Assembly (NCBI RefSeq): GCF_032921865.1
Contig: NZ_CP136684.1
Span: 3,631,001-3,695,000, forward strand
From: Thalassospira lucentensis
Lineage (GTDB): Bacteria > Pseudomonadota > Alphaproteobacteria > Rhodospirillales > Thalassospiraceae
DNA: 64,000 nucleotides
Reading direction: 5' to 3'
In this document: positions 1 to 7,833 of the stretch, piece by piece
How positions within the stretch are numbered: the stretch's first letter is position 1
Layout of the letters: every line of letters starts with the position of its first letter
Notes under the pieces: generated by a model
The model's database searches: none
What the model was told of the DNA's origin: nothing
The model's input: the letters and a program-made list of their open reading frames with translations, nothing else
Position numbers and translations under genes: made by a program

Positions 1-164
1 CGCCCGATATCCTGACCGTCCTCGATATAGACCTTTACCAGCAGCTCGAACGGGCCCGAGATCGAATAGACTTCCGATACACCTTCGATTTCCTCGACCA
101 GTGCTGTGGCAACGTCATAGGCTTTGCCCAGATCGCATTTCACGAAAATGAAGAAGGGATGCAT
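1..164 (-). CDS. Stand-alone Lrp/AsnC ligand-binding domain protein, C-terminus outside window
   Basis: The start codon is at 164, with a GGAG ribosome-binding site about nine bases upstream, and the gene runs off the left edge. The visible 54 residues (MHPFFIFVKCDLGKAYDVAT, then a VEEIEGVSEVYSISGPFELL-type stretch) match the RAM/AsnC ligand-binding fold. There is no helix-turn-helix in front, so this looks like the short DNA-binding-free type of about 78 residues, which binds small effectors (often amino acids) as an oligomer. Its effector is unknown. It is co-directional with the RpiR regulator upstream (stop at 262), with about 97 bases between, and could be co-transcribed. The family call is fairly secure; the function is not. 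Confidence 0.7.
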   Translation of the reverse strand, partial: MHPFFIFVKCDLGKAYDVATALVEEIEGVSEVYSISGPFELLVKVYIEDGQDIG

Positions 165-261
165 CGGTGCGGCTCCGGTATTTGGGGATAAAAATTATGC
201 CCCAAGCTATCGCGGTGCGGCGGTGGTTTCAATCATTACTGCGTCGAATGTACGCGGCGTC

Positions 262-1143
262 TTAAGATTGCGGCGGGCGACGCAGAATTTCCAGATGCTT
301 GATGCGCGCACGCACCTGTTCGGGGTTATGTTGCCCGACGCCTTCAAGCAGGGTTTCAAGCATTACCATGCTGGCAGCAGAGCTATCCCATGTCGTGCCG
401 GTTTCGATACGGACCGGAAAGACATGCCGGGCGAATTGCGCAATCGGGCTAAGCCACTGGTCCGTGAAAAGAATGATTTTGGCATCCTGTTTCGAAGCGG
501 CTTCGGCAAAGGCAATGACATCAGCCTGATAACGTCGGACATCAAAAACCACTAGAACATCGCGTTTGCCGATATCCAGCAGGTCTTCGGCCCATTTGGC
601 ACTTTGGCCCGAGACGCGCCGAACACGGCTTCGCATGGTGCGCAGATGTTCATAGGCATAAACCGCAAGGGCGGATGTAAACCGCCCGCCCAGCAGATAA
701 ACCGATCCTTTGCAATCACCGATCAGTTCGATGGAGCTTTGCAGTTCGGCCGGGTTGATGTTGGCAAGGCTTGTGCGGATGTTGCTGGTGGTGGCTTCGG
801 CCATTTCATGAAGCAATTCCCCCATCGGATGGTCCGACCGGTTGCGCGACCGTGGCAGGCTGCTTCGGGTCAAAGGTGATTGCAGGCGAGCTTCGAGTTC
901 ACCGCGCAGGCGCGCCTGCATATCGGGATAGCTGTCAAAGCCGATCTTGCTGGCAAAGCGCAGCACCGTCGGGGCGGAAACGCCACACCTTTCGGCAAAG
1001 GTTGCCACCGTTTCAAGGCCGGCCATCGGATAGTTGCCAAGCAGCGCCTGGGCCAGCTTGCGTTCCGACGCGGTCAGCGTATCAGCTTTTTGCGTGATCT
1101 GTTCGGCGACTGTCGGTTTCGTTGCCTGCTGCTTCGCATCCAA
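262..1143 (-). CDS. MurR/RpiR family transcriptional regulator
   Basis: This 293-residue protein has the usual RpiR layout. An N-terminal helix-turn-helix domain lies at about residues 10-85, with the recognition region around VATFAERCGVSAPTVLRFAS. A C-terminal SIS domain at about 125-265 normally binds a sugar phosphate or another phosphorylated or acidic metabolite. It is divergent from the TRAP transporter operon starting at 1646, and the intergenic space carries two palindromes of the TGTAA-N6-TTACA type, the kind of site bound by RpiR members such as HexR. The same pair occurs before the glutamine-synthetase-like gene at 4961. I infer that it controls both the importer and the catabolic genes. 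The effector cannot be read from sequence. Confidence 0.85.
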   Translation of the reverse strand: MDAKQQATKPTVAEQITQKADTLTASERKLAQALLGNYPMAGLETVATFAERCGVSAPTVLRFASKIGFDSYPDMQARLRGELEARLQSPLTRSSLPRSRNRSDHPMGELLHEMAEATTSNIRTSLANINPAELQSSIELIGDCKGSVYLLGGRFTSALAVYAYEHLRTMRSRVRRVSGQSAKWAEDLLDIGKRDVLVVFDVRRYQADVIAFAEAASKQDAKIILFTDQWLSPIAQFARHVFPVRIETGTTWDSSAASMVMLETLLEGVGQHNPEQVRARIKHLEILRRPPQS

Positions 1144-1255
1144 AGGCGATATTTCCCCGGTTATGCCATTCGCACGGAATAGCCAAACACCCGCAAAGTG
1201 CGCTTATGCATTGTTTGGGCGCGGTTTACCTTGTCTGACTTACAAATACAATGAT

Positions 1256-1271
1256 TGTAATGAATTTTACA
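1256..1271. promoter_or_regulatory. Putative RpiR operator 1 (TGTAATGAATTTTACA)
   Basis: This is a 16-bp inverted repeat with perfect 5-bp arms (TGTAA/TTACA) and a 6-bp centre. It lies 50 bp (start to start) from a second copy at 1306 and resembles the pair at 4807 and 4856. Operator function is inferred. Confidence 0.55.
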
Positions 1272-1305
1272 ATATTTGATATTCTTGTCATCAAAATTGA
1301 AATCA

Positions 1306-1321
1306 TGTAACGTTCGTTACA
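1306..1321. promoter_or_regulatory. Putative RpiR operator 2 (TGTAACGTTCGTTACA)
   Basis: This is the best copy of the motif: 7-bp perfect arms (TGTAACG/CGTTACA) around TT. It overlaps a weak candidate -10 for the TRAP operon, which would suit repression. Confidence 0.6.
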
Positions 1322-1645
1322 GAAGGGATAAAACCCGTACCGCGAAAAGCGGTGCAACAATTCAACGGCTTGGCAAAAGTCGGTCGCCCGGGAGGCGGTT
1401 CATCACACGGTACGGCCTTGCAAAAGGCGGTGCAGACAAGGGGATGCAATATGGGTTGTCAGGGCTGCGAATATTTCCATCCAGATTTGGTGTCGATGTT
1501 GAACCTGCCGGGTTTTTCCGGGCGGTAAGGCATTTCGTATCACCGTTCGCATCCGTCGGATGTGAACGGGTGGGATCATATTTGCAGATGACAAACCAGC
1601 CGCTGTTGCGACCGATAGAACAGGGAGATGTTGGGGTGGCGTTAG

Positions 1646-2155
1646 ATGCCTGAATTTATCAAGACCTACGTTAGATGGGTCGATTGCGTGAACCGGATCA
1701 TCGGCCGGTTTGCGATGTATCTGATCTTTGCGATGCTTGCGGTGCTTTTGTATTCCGCCGCGACCAAGCTGATGGAATTTCCGGCCCTTTGGACGCTGGA
1801 AACCGCGCAGTTCCTGATGGTGTCGTATTTCCTGCTAGGCGGGGGATATTCCATGCAGCTGGACTCGCACGTTCGGATGGATTTGCTGTATGGCGCCTTG
1901 TCGCCGCGCAAACAGGCCGGGCTTGATGCGATCACGATTCTGTTTCTGATCTTCTATCTGGCGTTTCTGTTGTATGGCGGCGTTTCATCCACTTCCTATG
2001 CGTTCGAGTATGGCGAAACCAGTTATTCAGCCTGGTCGCCGCCGATGTCGCCGATCAAGGCGATCATGACCTTTGGCGTATTCATGATGTTGCTGCAGGC
2101 CATTGCGACCTTTTTTAAAGATGTGGCAGCCGCCCGCGGGGAGAGCCTTTCATGA
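1646..2155 (+). CDS. TRAP transporter small permease (DctQ type)
   Basis: This 169-residue protein has four hydrophobic segments at about residues 22-42, 50-70, 88-112 and 133-158, the standard DctQ topology. The LETAQFLMVSYFLLGGGYSM stretch followed by HVRMDLLY is typical of the family's central region. It pairs with the large permease, whose start overlaps its stop by four bases (ATGA), and with the periplasmic binding protein at 3647. Together they would drive sodium- or proton-coupled import of an organic acid-like or zwitterionic solute across the inner membrane. The substrate is unknown. The linked ligase and dehydrogenase genes suggest a nitrogenous compound. Confidence 0.9.
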   Translation: MPEFIKTYVRWVDCVNRIIGRFAMYLIFAMLAVLLYSAATKLMEFPALWTLETAQFLMVSYFLLGGGYSMQLDSHVRMDLLYGALSPRKQAGLDAITILFLIFYLAFLLYGGVSSTSYAFEYGETSYSAWSPPMSPIKAIMTFGVFMMLLQAIATFFKDVAAARGESLS

Positions 2156-3477
2156 GTTATGAAATGATCGCTCTTCTGATGTTTTCCACGATGATGCTGA
2201 TGCTTCTGACCGGGAAACGGGTTTTTGGTGCCATTGGTTTTGTTGCCGTTGTTTTCGCCCTTGGCATGTGGGGGGATGGCGGTTCTGAAATGGCGTTCAG
2301 TGCCGCGATGAAGCTGATGAAGTGGTATCCGCTTCTGACGCTGCCGCTGTTTGTCTATATGGGCTATATGCTTTCGGAATCCGGTCTGGCCGATGATCTT
2401 TACCGGATGTTTCATGTCTGGATGGGACCGGTGCGCGGGGGCCTTGCCATCGGGACGATTGTTCTGATGGTCGCGGTGTCGGCCATGAACGGGCTGAGTG
2501 TTGCGGGCATGGCGATCGGGGCCAGCATTGCGTTGCCGGAACTTTTGCGGCGTGGCTATGACAAGGTCATGGTGACCGGCGTGATCCAGGCGGGCAGTTC
2601 GCTTGGCATTCTGGTGCCGCCAAGTGTGGTTCTGGTGCTGTATGGCATGATCGCGCGTCAGCCGGTCGGGCAGCTTTGGCTGGCGGGGGTGTTCCCCGGG
2701 CTGCTGATGGCGGGCATGTTCATCATCTATATCGCCATTCGCTGCTGGCTGCAGCCCAGCATGGGGCCGGCCTTAAGCAAGGACGAACGCGCGGAAATCA
2801 CATGGGGCGAGAAGGTCGGCCTGCTGAAAGCCGGGATCGTTCCGCTGTTCATCTTCTTCTCGATGACCGGTCTGTTCCTGATGGGGATCACATCGCTTGT
2901 TGAAAGTTCAGCCGTGGGGGCGCTTGCCGCGACCCTTGCCGCCTTGTTCAAGCGCCGCCTGACCCGCGTTGTCATGGAAGAAACCCTGCGCAAGACGCTG
3001 TCGATCAGCTGCATGTTCATGTGGATCATTCTGGCGGCCCTTGCCTTCGGGGCGGTTTTTGATGGCCTCGGTGCAGTTCGGGCGATTGAAAGCTTCTTTG
3101 TCGATCAGATGGGCCTTGGCCCGTGGCAGATTCTGATCATGATGCAGATTTCCTTCATCCTGATGGGCATGTTCCTTGATGACACCGCGATGCTGGTGAT
3201 CGTCGCACCGCTTTATGTGCCGCTGGTTGGTGCACTTGGTTTCGATCTGGTCTGGTATGGCGTGCTTTATACCATCACCTGTCAGATCGCCTATATGACA
3301 CCGCCGTTTGGTTACAATCTGTTCCTGATGCGTGCCATGGCGCCGCCAGAAGTGACGTTAAAGGACATCTATAAATCCATCACACCGTTTGTGATCATCA
3401 TGGCGATGGCGCTTGGCATCGTGATGGCGTTCCCGCAGATCGCGCTGTGGCTGCCGGAATGGCATTACGCGCGGTAA
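2152..3477 (+). CDS. TRAP transporter large permease (DctM type)
   Basis: This 441-residue membrane protein has about 12 hydrophobic segments, a usual length for DctM. Two diagnostic motifs are visible: QAGSSLGILVPPSVVLVLYG at about residues 143-162, and the second-half region with MGMFLDDTAMLVIVAPLYVP followed by TCQIAYMTPPFGYNLF. It forms the transport channel with the small subunit, whose gene it overlaps by four bases. It is followed by a GC-rich stem-loop at 3495 and then by the binding-protein gene, so the three subunits are probably one transcript with different expression levels. Confidence 0.93.
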   Translation: MSYEMIALLMFSTMMLMLLTGKRVFGAIGFVAVVFALGMWGDGGSEMAFSAAMKLMKWYPLLTLPLFVYMGYMLSESGLADDLYRMFHVWMGPVRGGLAIGTIVLMVAVSAMNGLSVAGMAIGASIALPELLRRGYDKVMVTGVIQAGSSLGILVPPSVVLVLYGMIARQPVGQLWLAGVFPGLLMAGMFIIYIAIRCWLQPSMGPALSKDERAEITWGEKVGLLKAGIVPLFIFFSMTGLFLMGITSLVESSAVGALAATLAALFKRRLTRVVMEETLRKTLSISCMFMWIILAALAFGAVFDGLGAVRAIESFFVDQMGLGPWQILIMMQISFILMGMFLDDTAMLVIVAPLYVPLVGALGFDLVWYGVLYTITCQIAYMTPPFGYNLFLMRAMAPPEVTLKDIYKSITPFVIIMAMALGIVMAFPQIALWLPEWHYAR

Positions 3478-3494
3478 GCAAATGAACCCGATAC

Positions 3495-3520
3495 CGGCGG
3501 GGTCGCAGAAGGCCCCGCCG
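3495..3520 (+). other. Intercistronic stem-loop between TRAP permease and binding protein
   Basis: There is an 8-bp perfect stem (CGGCGGGG / CCCCGCCG) with a 10-base loop and no following T-tract. Such hairpins between permease and binding-protein genes usually protect or partly terminate the mRNA so that the binding protein is made in excess. That role is inferred. Confidence 0.5.
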
Positions 3521-3646
3521 TTCAAAACAAAATTAATTCAGGGGAGGTTTAAATTTCCAACAAGAGGAGGCGCTGCCAGACCCGTAAGGCGGGCAGGGCA
3601 GCTAATTAATGCGTTAACGAACTTCATCGATCAGGGAGATGATACA

Positions 3647-4699
3647 ATGACGACGAGACGCGACTTTATGAAGAAAGCCGGTGTTGCAACCGCAGCAGCC
3701 GGTACCACGGCGTTTGCCGCACCTTATGTCAAGGCGCAGAACGCCAAGATCACCTGGCGTTTGCAGACCTATGCCGGTCCGGCACTGGGTGAGCATGTGA
3801 TCAAGCCGGCCATTGATGCCTTTAACAAGGTCGCCAATGGCGAAATGGAAATCGAACTTTACTATGCCGATCAGCTGGTTCCGACCGGCGAGCTGTTCCG
3901 TGCCATGCAGCGCGGCACCATTGATGCGGTTCAGTCCGATGATGACTCGATTGCGGCTCCGGTGGATATTTCGGTCTTTGGCGGCTATTTCCCGTTCGCG
4001 ACCCGTTACAGCCTTGACGTTCCGGTTCTGTTTGAAGAATACGGCCTGAACGAAATCTGGGACGAAGCATATAGCGAAGTCGAAGGTGTCAAATGGCTTT
4101 CGGCCGGTTCGTGGGACCCGTGCCATTTTGCAACGGTTGATCCGATCAACAGTCTGGAAGACCTGAAAGGCAAACGTGTCTTTACCTTCCCGACGGCAGG
4201 CAAATTCCTGTCGCGCTTTGGCGTTGTTCCGGTCACCCTGCCGTGGGAAGACATCGAGGTTGCCGTTCAGACCGGCGAGCTTGACGGGATTGCATGGTCG
4301 GGCATCACTGAGGATTACACGGTCGGTTGGGCCGATGTGACCAACTATTTCCTGACCAACAACATTTCCGGTGCATGGTGTGGTTCGTTCTTCGCCAATG
4401 AAGAACGCTGGAACGAACTTCCGGAACATCTGAAAGTTCTGTTCAAGCTGTGCATGGACAGCTCGCACTATTATCGCCAGCACTGGTACTGGGGCGGTGA
4501 AGCCAAACTTCGTACCCAGGGTACGAAGATGAAGCTGACCTCGATCCCGGATGCGGAATGGGCGACGGTTGAAGCCGAAGCACATAAATTCTGGGACGAG
4601 ATTGCACAGACTAGCCCGCGTTGCGCAAAGGTCGTGGAAATCTTCAAGCAGTATGCTGCGGTTATGGAAAAAGCCGGCAAGCCGTATCGTTACAGCTAG
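3647..4699 (+). CDS. TRAP transporter periplasmic substrate-binding protein (DctP type, Tat-exported)
   Basis: I chose the start at 3647, 165 bases inside the longest frame, because AGGGAGA sits just upstream and the protein then begins MTTRRDFMKKAG, a twin-arginine signal. Cleavage is likely after the VKAQNA region near residue 30. The 350-residue protein has the DctP pattern: a KITWRLQTYAGP opening, GTIDAVQSDD in the first lobe, and a central LEDLKGKRVFTFPTAGKFLS to VQTGELDGIAW block. It would deliver the solute to the permease pair encoded upstream. Tat export suggests that it folds before export. The ligand is unknown. A hairpin at 4731 follows the gene. Confidence 0.92.
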   Translation: MTTRRDFMKKAGVATAAAGTTAFAAPYVKAQNAKITWRLQTYAGPALGEHVIKPAIDAFNKVANGEMEIELYYADQLVPTGELFRAMQRGTIDAVQSDDDSIAAPVDISVFGGYFPFATRYSLDVPVLFEEYGLNEIWDEAYSEVEGVKWLSAGSWDPCHFATVDPINSLEDLKGKRVFTFPTAGKFLSRFGVVPVTLPWEDIEVAVQTGELDGIAWSGITEDYTVGWADVTNYFLTNNISGAWCGSFFANEERWNELPEHLKVLFKLCMDSSHYYRQHWYWGGEAKLRTQGTKMKLTSIPDAEWATVEAEAHKFWDEIAQTSPRCAKVVEIFKQYAAVMEKAGKPYRYS

Positions 4700-4730
4700 G
4701 CCCGTCGGGAACGGTCAATTCTGATCGGGC

Positions 4731-4766
4731 AGGGCAGCAGATGTTTCATTGGGCACCTGCTGCCCT
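4731..4766 (+). terminator. Putative terminator after TRAP operon
   Basis: A 10-bp perfect stem (AGGGCAGCAG / CTGCTGCCCT) with a 16-base loop lies 32 bases after the binding-protein stop. A T-rich stretch (ATTCTTTTGTATTT) follows a few bases later. The large loop makes it moderate. Confidence 0.55.
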
Positions 4767-4806
4767 GTAAACCGGTATTCTTTTGTATTTATGCGAGTTT
4801 TGTCAA

Positions 4807-4822
4807 TGTAACGAATAATACA
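4807..4822. promoter_or_regulatory. Putative RpiR operator 3 (TGTAACGAATAATACA)
   Basis: This is the same motif as at 1256 and 1306, with one mismatch in the right arm. It shares 13 of 16 bases with the copy at 1256 and lies 154 bases before the ligase start. Confidence 0.5.
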
Positions 4823-4855
4823 AAATGGCAAAATATTTGTTTAAATGTTCAATGT

Positions 4856-4871
4856 TGTAATTTACATTACA
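4856..4871. promoter_or_regulatory. Putative RpiR operator 4 (TGTAATTTACATTACA)
   Basis: Perfect TGTAA/TTACA arms, 49 bp (start to start) from the previous copy, reproduce the spacing of the pair before the TRAP operon. It lies 90 bases before the ligase start. Confidence 0.55.
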
Positions 4872-4960
4872 GACCAAGACGTCACAAGACGCGAAATATA
4901 AACGGGCAGGAACCGGTCAATCCGACACAATAACAAAGCCCAAATCACAGGAGGCCGCCG

Positions 4961-6328
4961 ATGCAGGCGAAGGATGTCAAAACCGCCGATGACGCACGAA
5001 AACTGATTAAGGAACGAGACATCAAATTCGTTAAAATCGGTATTTTCGACGTCGACGGAATCATGCGCGGCAAATACATGCATTGCGACAAATTTCTGTC
5101 GGCACTCGATTCCGGTTTTGCCTTTTGTGATGTGGTTCTGGGCTGGGATTCAAATGACCAGCTTTATGACAAGTCCGAGTTTACTGGCTGGCACACGGCA
5201 TATCCGGATGCACCGGTGCGCGTGATCCCGGAAAGTTGCCGGGAATTGCCGATGGAGGACGATACAGTCCTGTTCCTTGGTGAGTTCGACGGACGGGCGG
5301 AAACCGTTTGCCCGCGTGGCACCTTGCGCCGTGTTCTCGAAAAAGCCGATAGCATGGGGTATGACGTTTCGGCCGCCTGCGAATTCGAGTTTTTCCTGTT
5401 CGAGGAAGATCCGCATTCTGTGCGCGAGAAGAATTATCGCAATCTTAAGAACATCACGCCGGGTTTTTACGGTTATTCGATGCTGCGTAATTCCGTGCAT
5501 TCGGAGTTCTATCATGACCTGCTTGAACTCGGCGAAAGCATGGATTTCCCGATCGAGGGACTTCATACCGAAACTGGCCCGGGTGTGCTTGAAGCCGCCA
5601 TCGGTCATGACGATGCATTAAGGGCAGCGGATAAAGCCGCATTGTTCAAGACCTTTACCAAGGTTCTGGCCCAGCGTGCCGGATGGATGGCGACCTTTAT
5701 GGCGAAATGGTCGCCCGATTGGCCGGGGCAGTCGGGGCATATGCATGTTTCGATCAAGGGCAAGGATGGCCGGGCGGCATTTTATGACGCCAATAAACCG
5801 CACAACATGTCCGATGAAATGCGCTGGTTCCTTGGCGGGCAGCAGAAACTTATGCCGGAACTTCTGTCGATGGTGGCCTGTACGGTAAACAGTTATTCGA
5901 GGCTGATCCCGGGTTTCTGGGCACCGACGACAGCAACATGGGGAGTTGAAAACCGGACCACGGCGCTTCGCGTCATTCCGGGGAGTGCGAAGTCGCAACG
6001 CATTGAATATCGCATTGCTGCGGCGGACATTAACCCCTATATCGCGCTTTCGGCTGCCATCGGTTCGGGACTTTGGGGCATTGAAAACAAGGTGGAGCCT
6101 GGCGAAATGGTCGTCGGCAACGCCTATGCGCAGGAATTCCCCGAAGATACGACATTGCCCGCAACCCTTTACGAGGCAGCCGGACGTTTGCGCAAATCCG
6201 AGGCGGCAAAATCACTGTTTGGCGAAGAATTTGTGACCCATTACGCCCAGTCGCGGGAATGGGAAGAACGCGAATTCCGCAAGGCGATTACCGACTGGGA
6301 AATGCAGCGTTACTTCGAAATCATTTGA
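4961..6328 (+). CDS. Glutamine synthetase-like ligase, probable gamma-glutamyl-amine/amino-alcohol synthetase
   Basis: This 455-residue protein has the complete GS catalytic fold. Visible elements are CEFEFFLF with metal-ligand glutamates E141 and E143, HTETGPGVLEAA with E204 and E211, GQSGHMHVS with H260, and RIEYRIAAADINPY near the C-terminus. It belongs to the divergent GlnA-like group that ligates glutamate to amines (PuuA, GmaS, IpuC) rather than to the housekeeping enzyme. The neighbours support this: an aldehyde dehydrogenase, an iron alcohol dehydrogenase and a glutamine amidotransferase-type hydrolase follow in the same direction. I infer that it activates an imported amino compound as its gamma-glutamyl amide. 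An AGGAGG sequence lies upstream of the start. The exact amine cannot be assigned. Confidence 0.82.
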   Translation: MQAKDVKTADDARKLIKERDIKFVKIGIFDVDGIMRGKYMHCDKFLSALDSGFAFCDVVLGWDSNDQLYDKSEFTGWHTAYPDAPVRVIPESCRELPMEDDTVLFLGEFDGRAETVCPRGTLRRVLEKADSMGYDVSAACEFEFFLFEEDPHSVREKNYRNLKNITPGFYGYSMLRNSVHSEFYHDLLELGESMDFPIEGLHTETGPGVLEAAIGHDDALRAADKAALFKTFTKVLAQRAGWMATFMAKWSPDWPGQSGHMHVSIKGKDGRAAFYDANKPHNMSDEMRWFLGGQQKLMPELLSMVACTVNSYSRLIPGFWAPTTATWGVENRTTALRVIPGSAKSQRIEYRIAAADINPYIALSAAIGSGLWGIENKVEPGEMVVGNAYAQEFPEDTTLPATLYEAAGRLRKSEAAKSLFGEEFVTHYAQSREWEEREFRKAITDWEMQRYFEII

Positions 6329-6412
6329 TCTGTTGCACGCGGAGACGCATCGTCGCTTCGCGCACGATCACATATCTTAGCGCCCTAACTCATTCTCCAA
6401 TTGTGAGGCATT

Positions 6413-7804
6413 ATGTCCGAGAGTTTACGCACCATCTCGCCCGTTGATGGATCCGTTTATGTCGAGCGTCCGCTTGCCGGTGCTGCCGAGATCAACAAGG
6501 CACTTGATGTTGCCCGCGCCGCACAGGCCGAATGGCGAACTGTGCCGGTCGCAACCCGTCAGGAAATTCTGCGCAAGGCGGTTGCCGCCTTTGTCGCGAA
6601 AAAGGATGAAATCGCGGCTGAAATCAGCTGGCAGATGGGCCGCCCGATTTCGCAGGCTGGTGGCGAGATCAACGGTTTCAAGGAACGCGCGGATTACATG
6701 ATCGACATCGCCCCAGAGGCGATTGGCGATTATAATCCGGGCGAGAAAGCCGGTTTTAACCGTTTCATCCGCCGTGAACCATTGGGCGTTGTTGCGATCA
6801 TTGCGCCGTGGAACTTCCCGTATCTGACGGCGGTGAACGGGGTTGTTCCCGCCCTTATGGCGGGGAATGCGGTGGTGCTGAAACATTCGCACCAGACCCC
6901 GCTTTGCGCGGAACGCTTTGCCGAGGCGTTTGAGGCCGCTGGCCTGCCCAAGGGATTGTTCCAGTATCTTCATCTGAGCCATGCGGATGCGGAAAAACTG
7001 ATGGGCGATATCCGTGTTGATTTCGTCAATTTCACCGGTTCGGTTCCAGGCGGTCACGCAGTTCAGCAAGCGGTGGGTGGCAAGTTCATCGCAACCGGTA
7101 TGGAGCTTGGCGGCAAGGACCCGGCCTATCTGCGTTCGGACGTCAATATCGATCATGCCGTTGAAAACGTCATTGATGGTGCGTTCTTTAACAGCGGTCA
7201 GTCGTGCTGCGGGATTGAACGCATTTACGCCCATGAAAGCGTGTTTGATACCTTTGTCGAAAAGGCAGCCGACCTTGTGTCGCAATACCGCCTTGGCAGT
7301 CCGGTTGATACGGAAACCAACCTTGGCCCTATGGTGCGGGCGTCATCGGCGACCTTTGTGCGTGGCCAGATTGCCGATGCCATCCGCGACGGGGCAAAGG
7401 CATTGATCGATCCGTCGAAATTTGCCGCCAACAAGGAAGGCACCCCGTATCTGGCGCCGCAGGTCTTGATCAATGTCGATCATTCGATGCGCGTCATGAG
7501 TGAGGAAAGCTTTGGCCCGGTGGTCGGCATCATGAAGGTGACGTCCGACGAGGAAGCCATTGCCCTGATGAATGACAGTGAATTCGGCTTGACGGCATCA
7601 ATCTGGACGGCGGACGAAGATGCTGCCCTTTCGATTGGTGACCGGCTTCAGACCGGAACGGTTTTCATGAACCGTGCAGATTACCTTGATCCGGCACTGG
7701 CCTGGACGGGGGTGAAAAATTCGGGACGTGGATGCACGCTTTCGAAACTGGGTTACGAATCACTGACCCGGCCGAAAAGCTTCCACCTGCGGACCAAGAT
7801 TTAA
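6413..7804 (+). CDS. NAD(P)-dependent aldehyde dehydrogenase
   Basis: This 463-residue ALDH superfamily enzyme has all active-site elements visible: APWNFP with N134, FTGS in the cofactor site (about 207-210), the general base E231 in GMELGGKDP, and the nucleophile C265 in FNSGQSCCGIERIY. The late motif EESFGPVVG is also present. It would oxidise an aldehyde to the carboxylate. In this context the substrate may be a gamma-glutamyl-amino-aldehyde made by the iron alcohol dehydrogenase encoded next, as PuuC does in putrescine breakdown. It lies 84 bases after the ligase and 29 before the alcohol dehydrogenase, so one operon is likely. Confidence 0.9.
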   Translation: MSESLRTISPVDGSVYVERPLAGAAEINKALDVARAAQAEWRTVPVATRQEILRKAVAAFVAKKDEIAAEISWQMGRPISQAGGEINGFKERADYMIDIAPEAIGDYNPGEKAGFNRFIRREPLGVVAIIAPWNFPYLTAVNGVVPALMAGNAVVLKHSHQTPLCAERFAEAFEAAGLPKGLFQYLHLSHADAEKLMGDIRVDFVNFTGSVPGGHAVQQAVGGKFIATGMELGGKDPAYLRSDVNIDHAVENVIDGAFFNSGQSCCGIERIYAHESVFDTFVEKAADLVSQYRLGSPVDTETNLGPMVRASSATFVRGQIADAIRDGAKALIDPSKFAANKEGTPYLAPQVLINVDHSMRVMSEESFGPVVGIMKVTSDEEAIALMNDSEFGLTASIWTADEDAALSIGDRLQTGTVFMNRADYLDPALAWTGVKNSGRGCTLSKLGYESLTRPKSFHLRTKI

Positions 7805-7833
7805 CGTCGCGTTTGCGCGCAAAGGATACAGAG

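Larger units (their letters stand above)
1144..1645. promoter_or_regulatory. Divergent regulatory region between RpiR gene and TRAP operon
   Basis: This 502-base gap has no convincing gene. It holds the two palindromes listed separately (1256 and 1306). A weak candidate promoter (TTGTCA at 1285, TAACGT at 1308) would read toward the TRAP genes with its -10 inside the second palindrome. The stretch 1322-1645 would then be an untranslated leader of about 300 bases. A 125-codon open frame across it has no family resemblance and no good ribosome-binding site. Confidence 0.5.

Noticed and set aside
1276-1653. 125-codon plus-strand frame before the TRAP operon
   Set aside because: No family resemblance, no good ribosome-binding site, and it overlaps the putative operators and the true TRAP small-subunit start.
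3482-3646. N-terminal extension of the TRAP binding protein
   Set aside because: The internal ATG at 3647 has a strong ribosome-binding site and starts a perfect twin-arginine signal; the extension crosses a stem-loop.
3614-4585. 323-codon minus-strand frame
   Set aside because: Antisense shadow of the TRAP binding-protein gene; the protein has no recognisable motifs.
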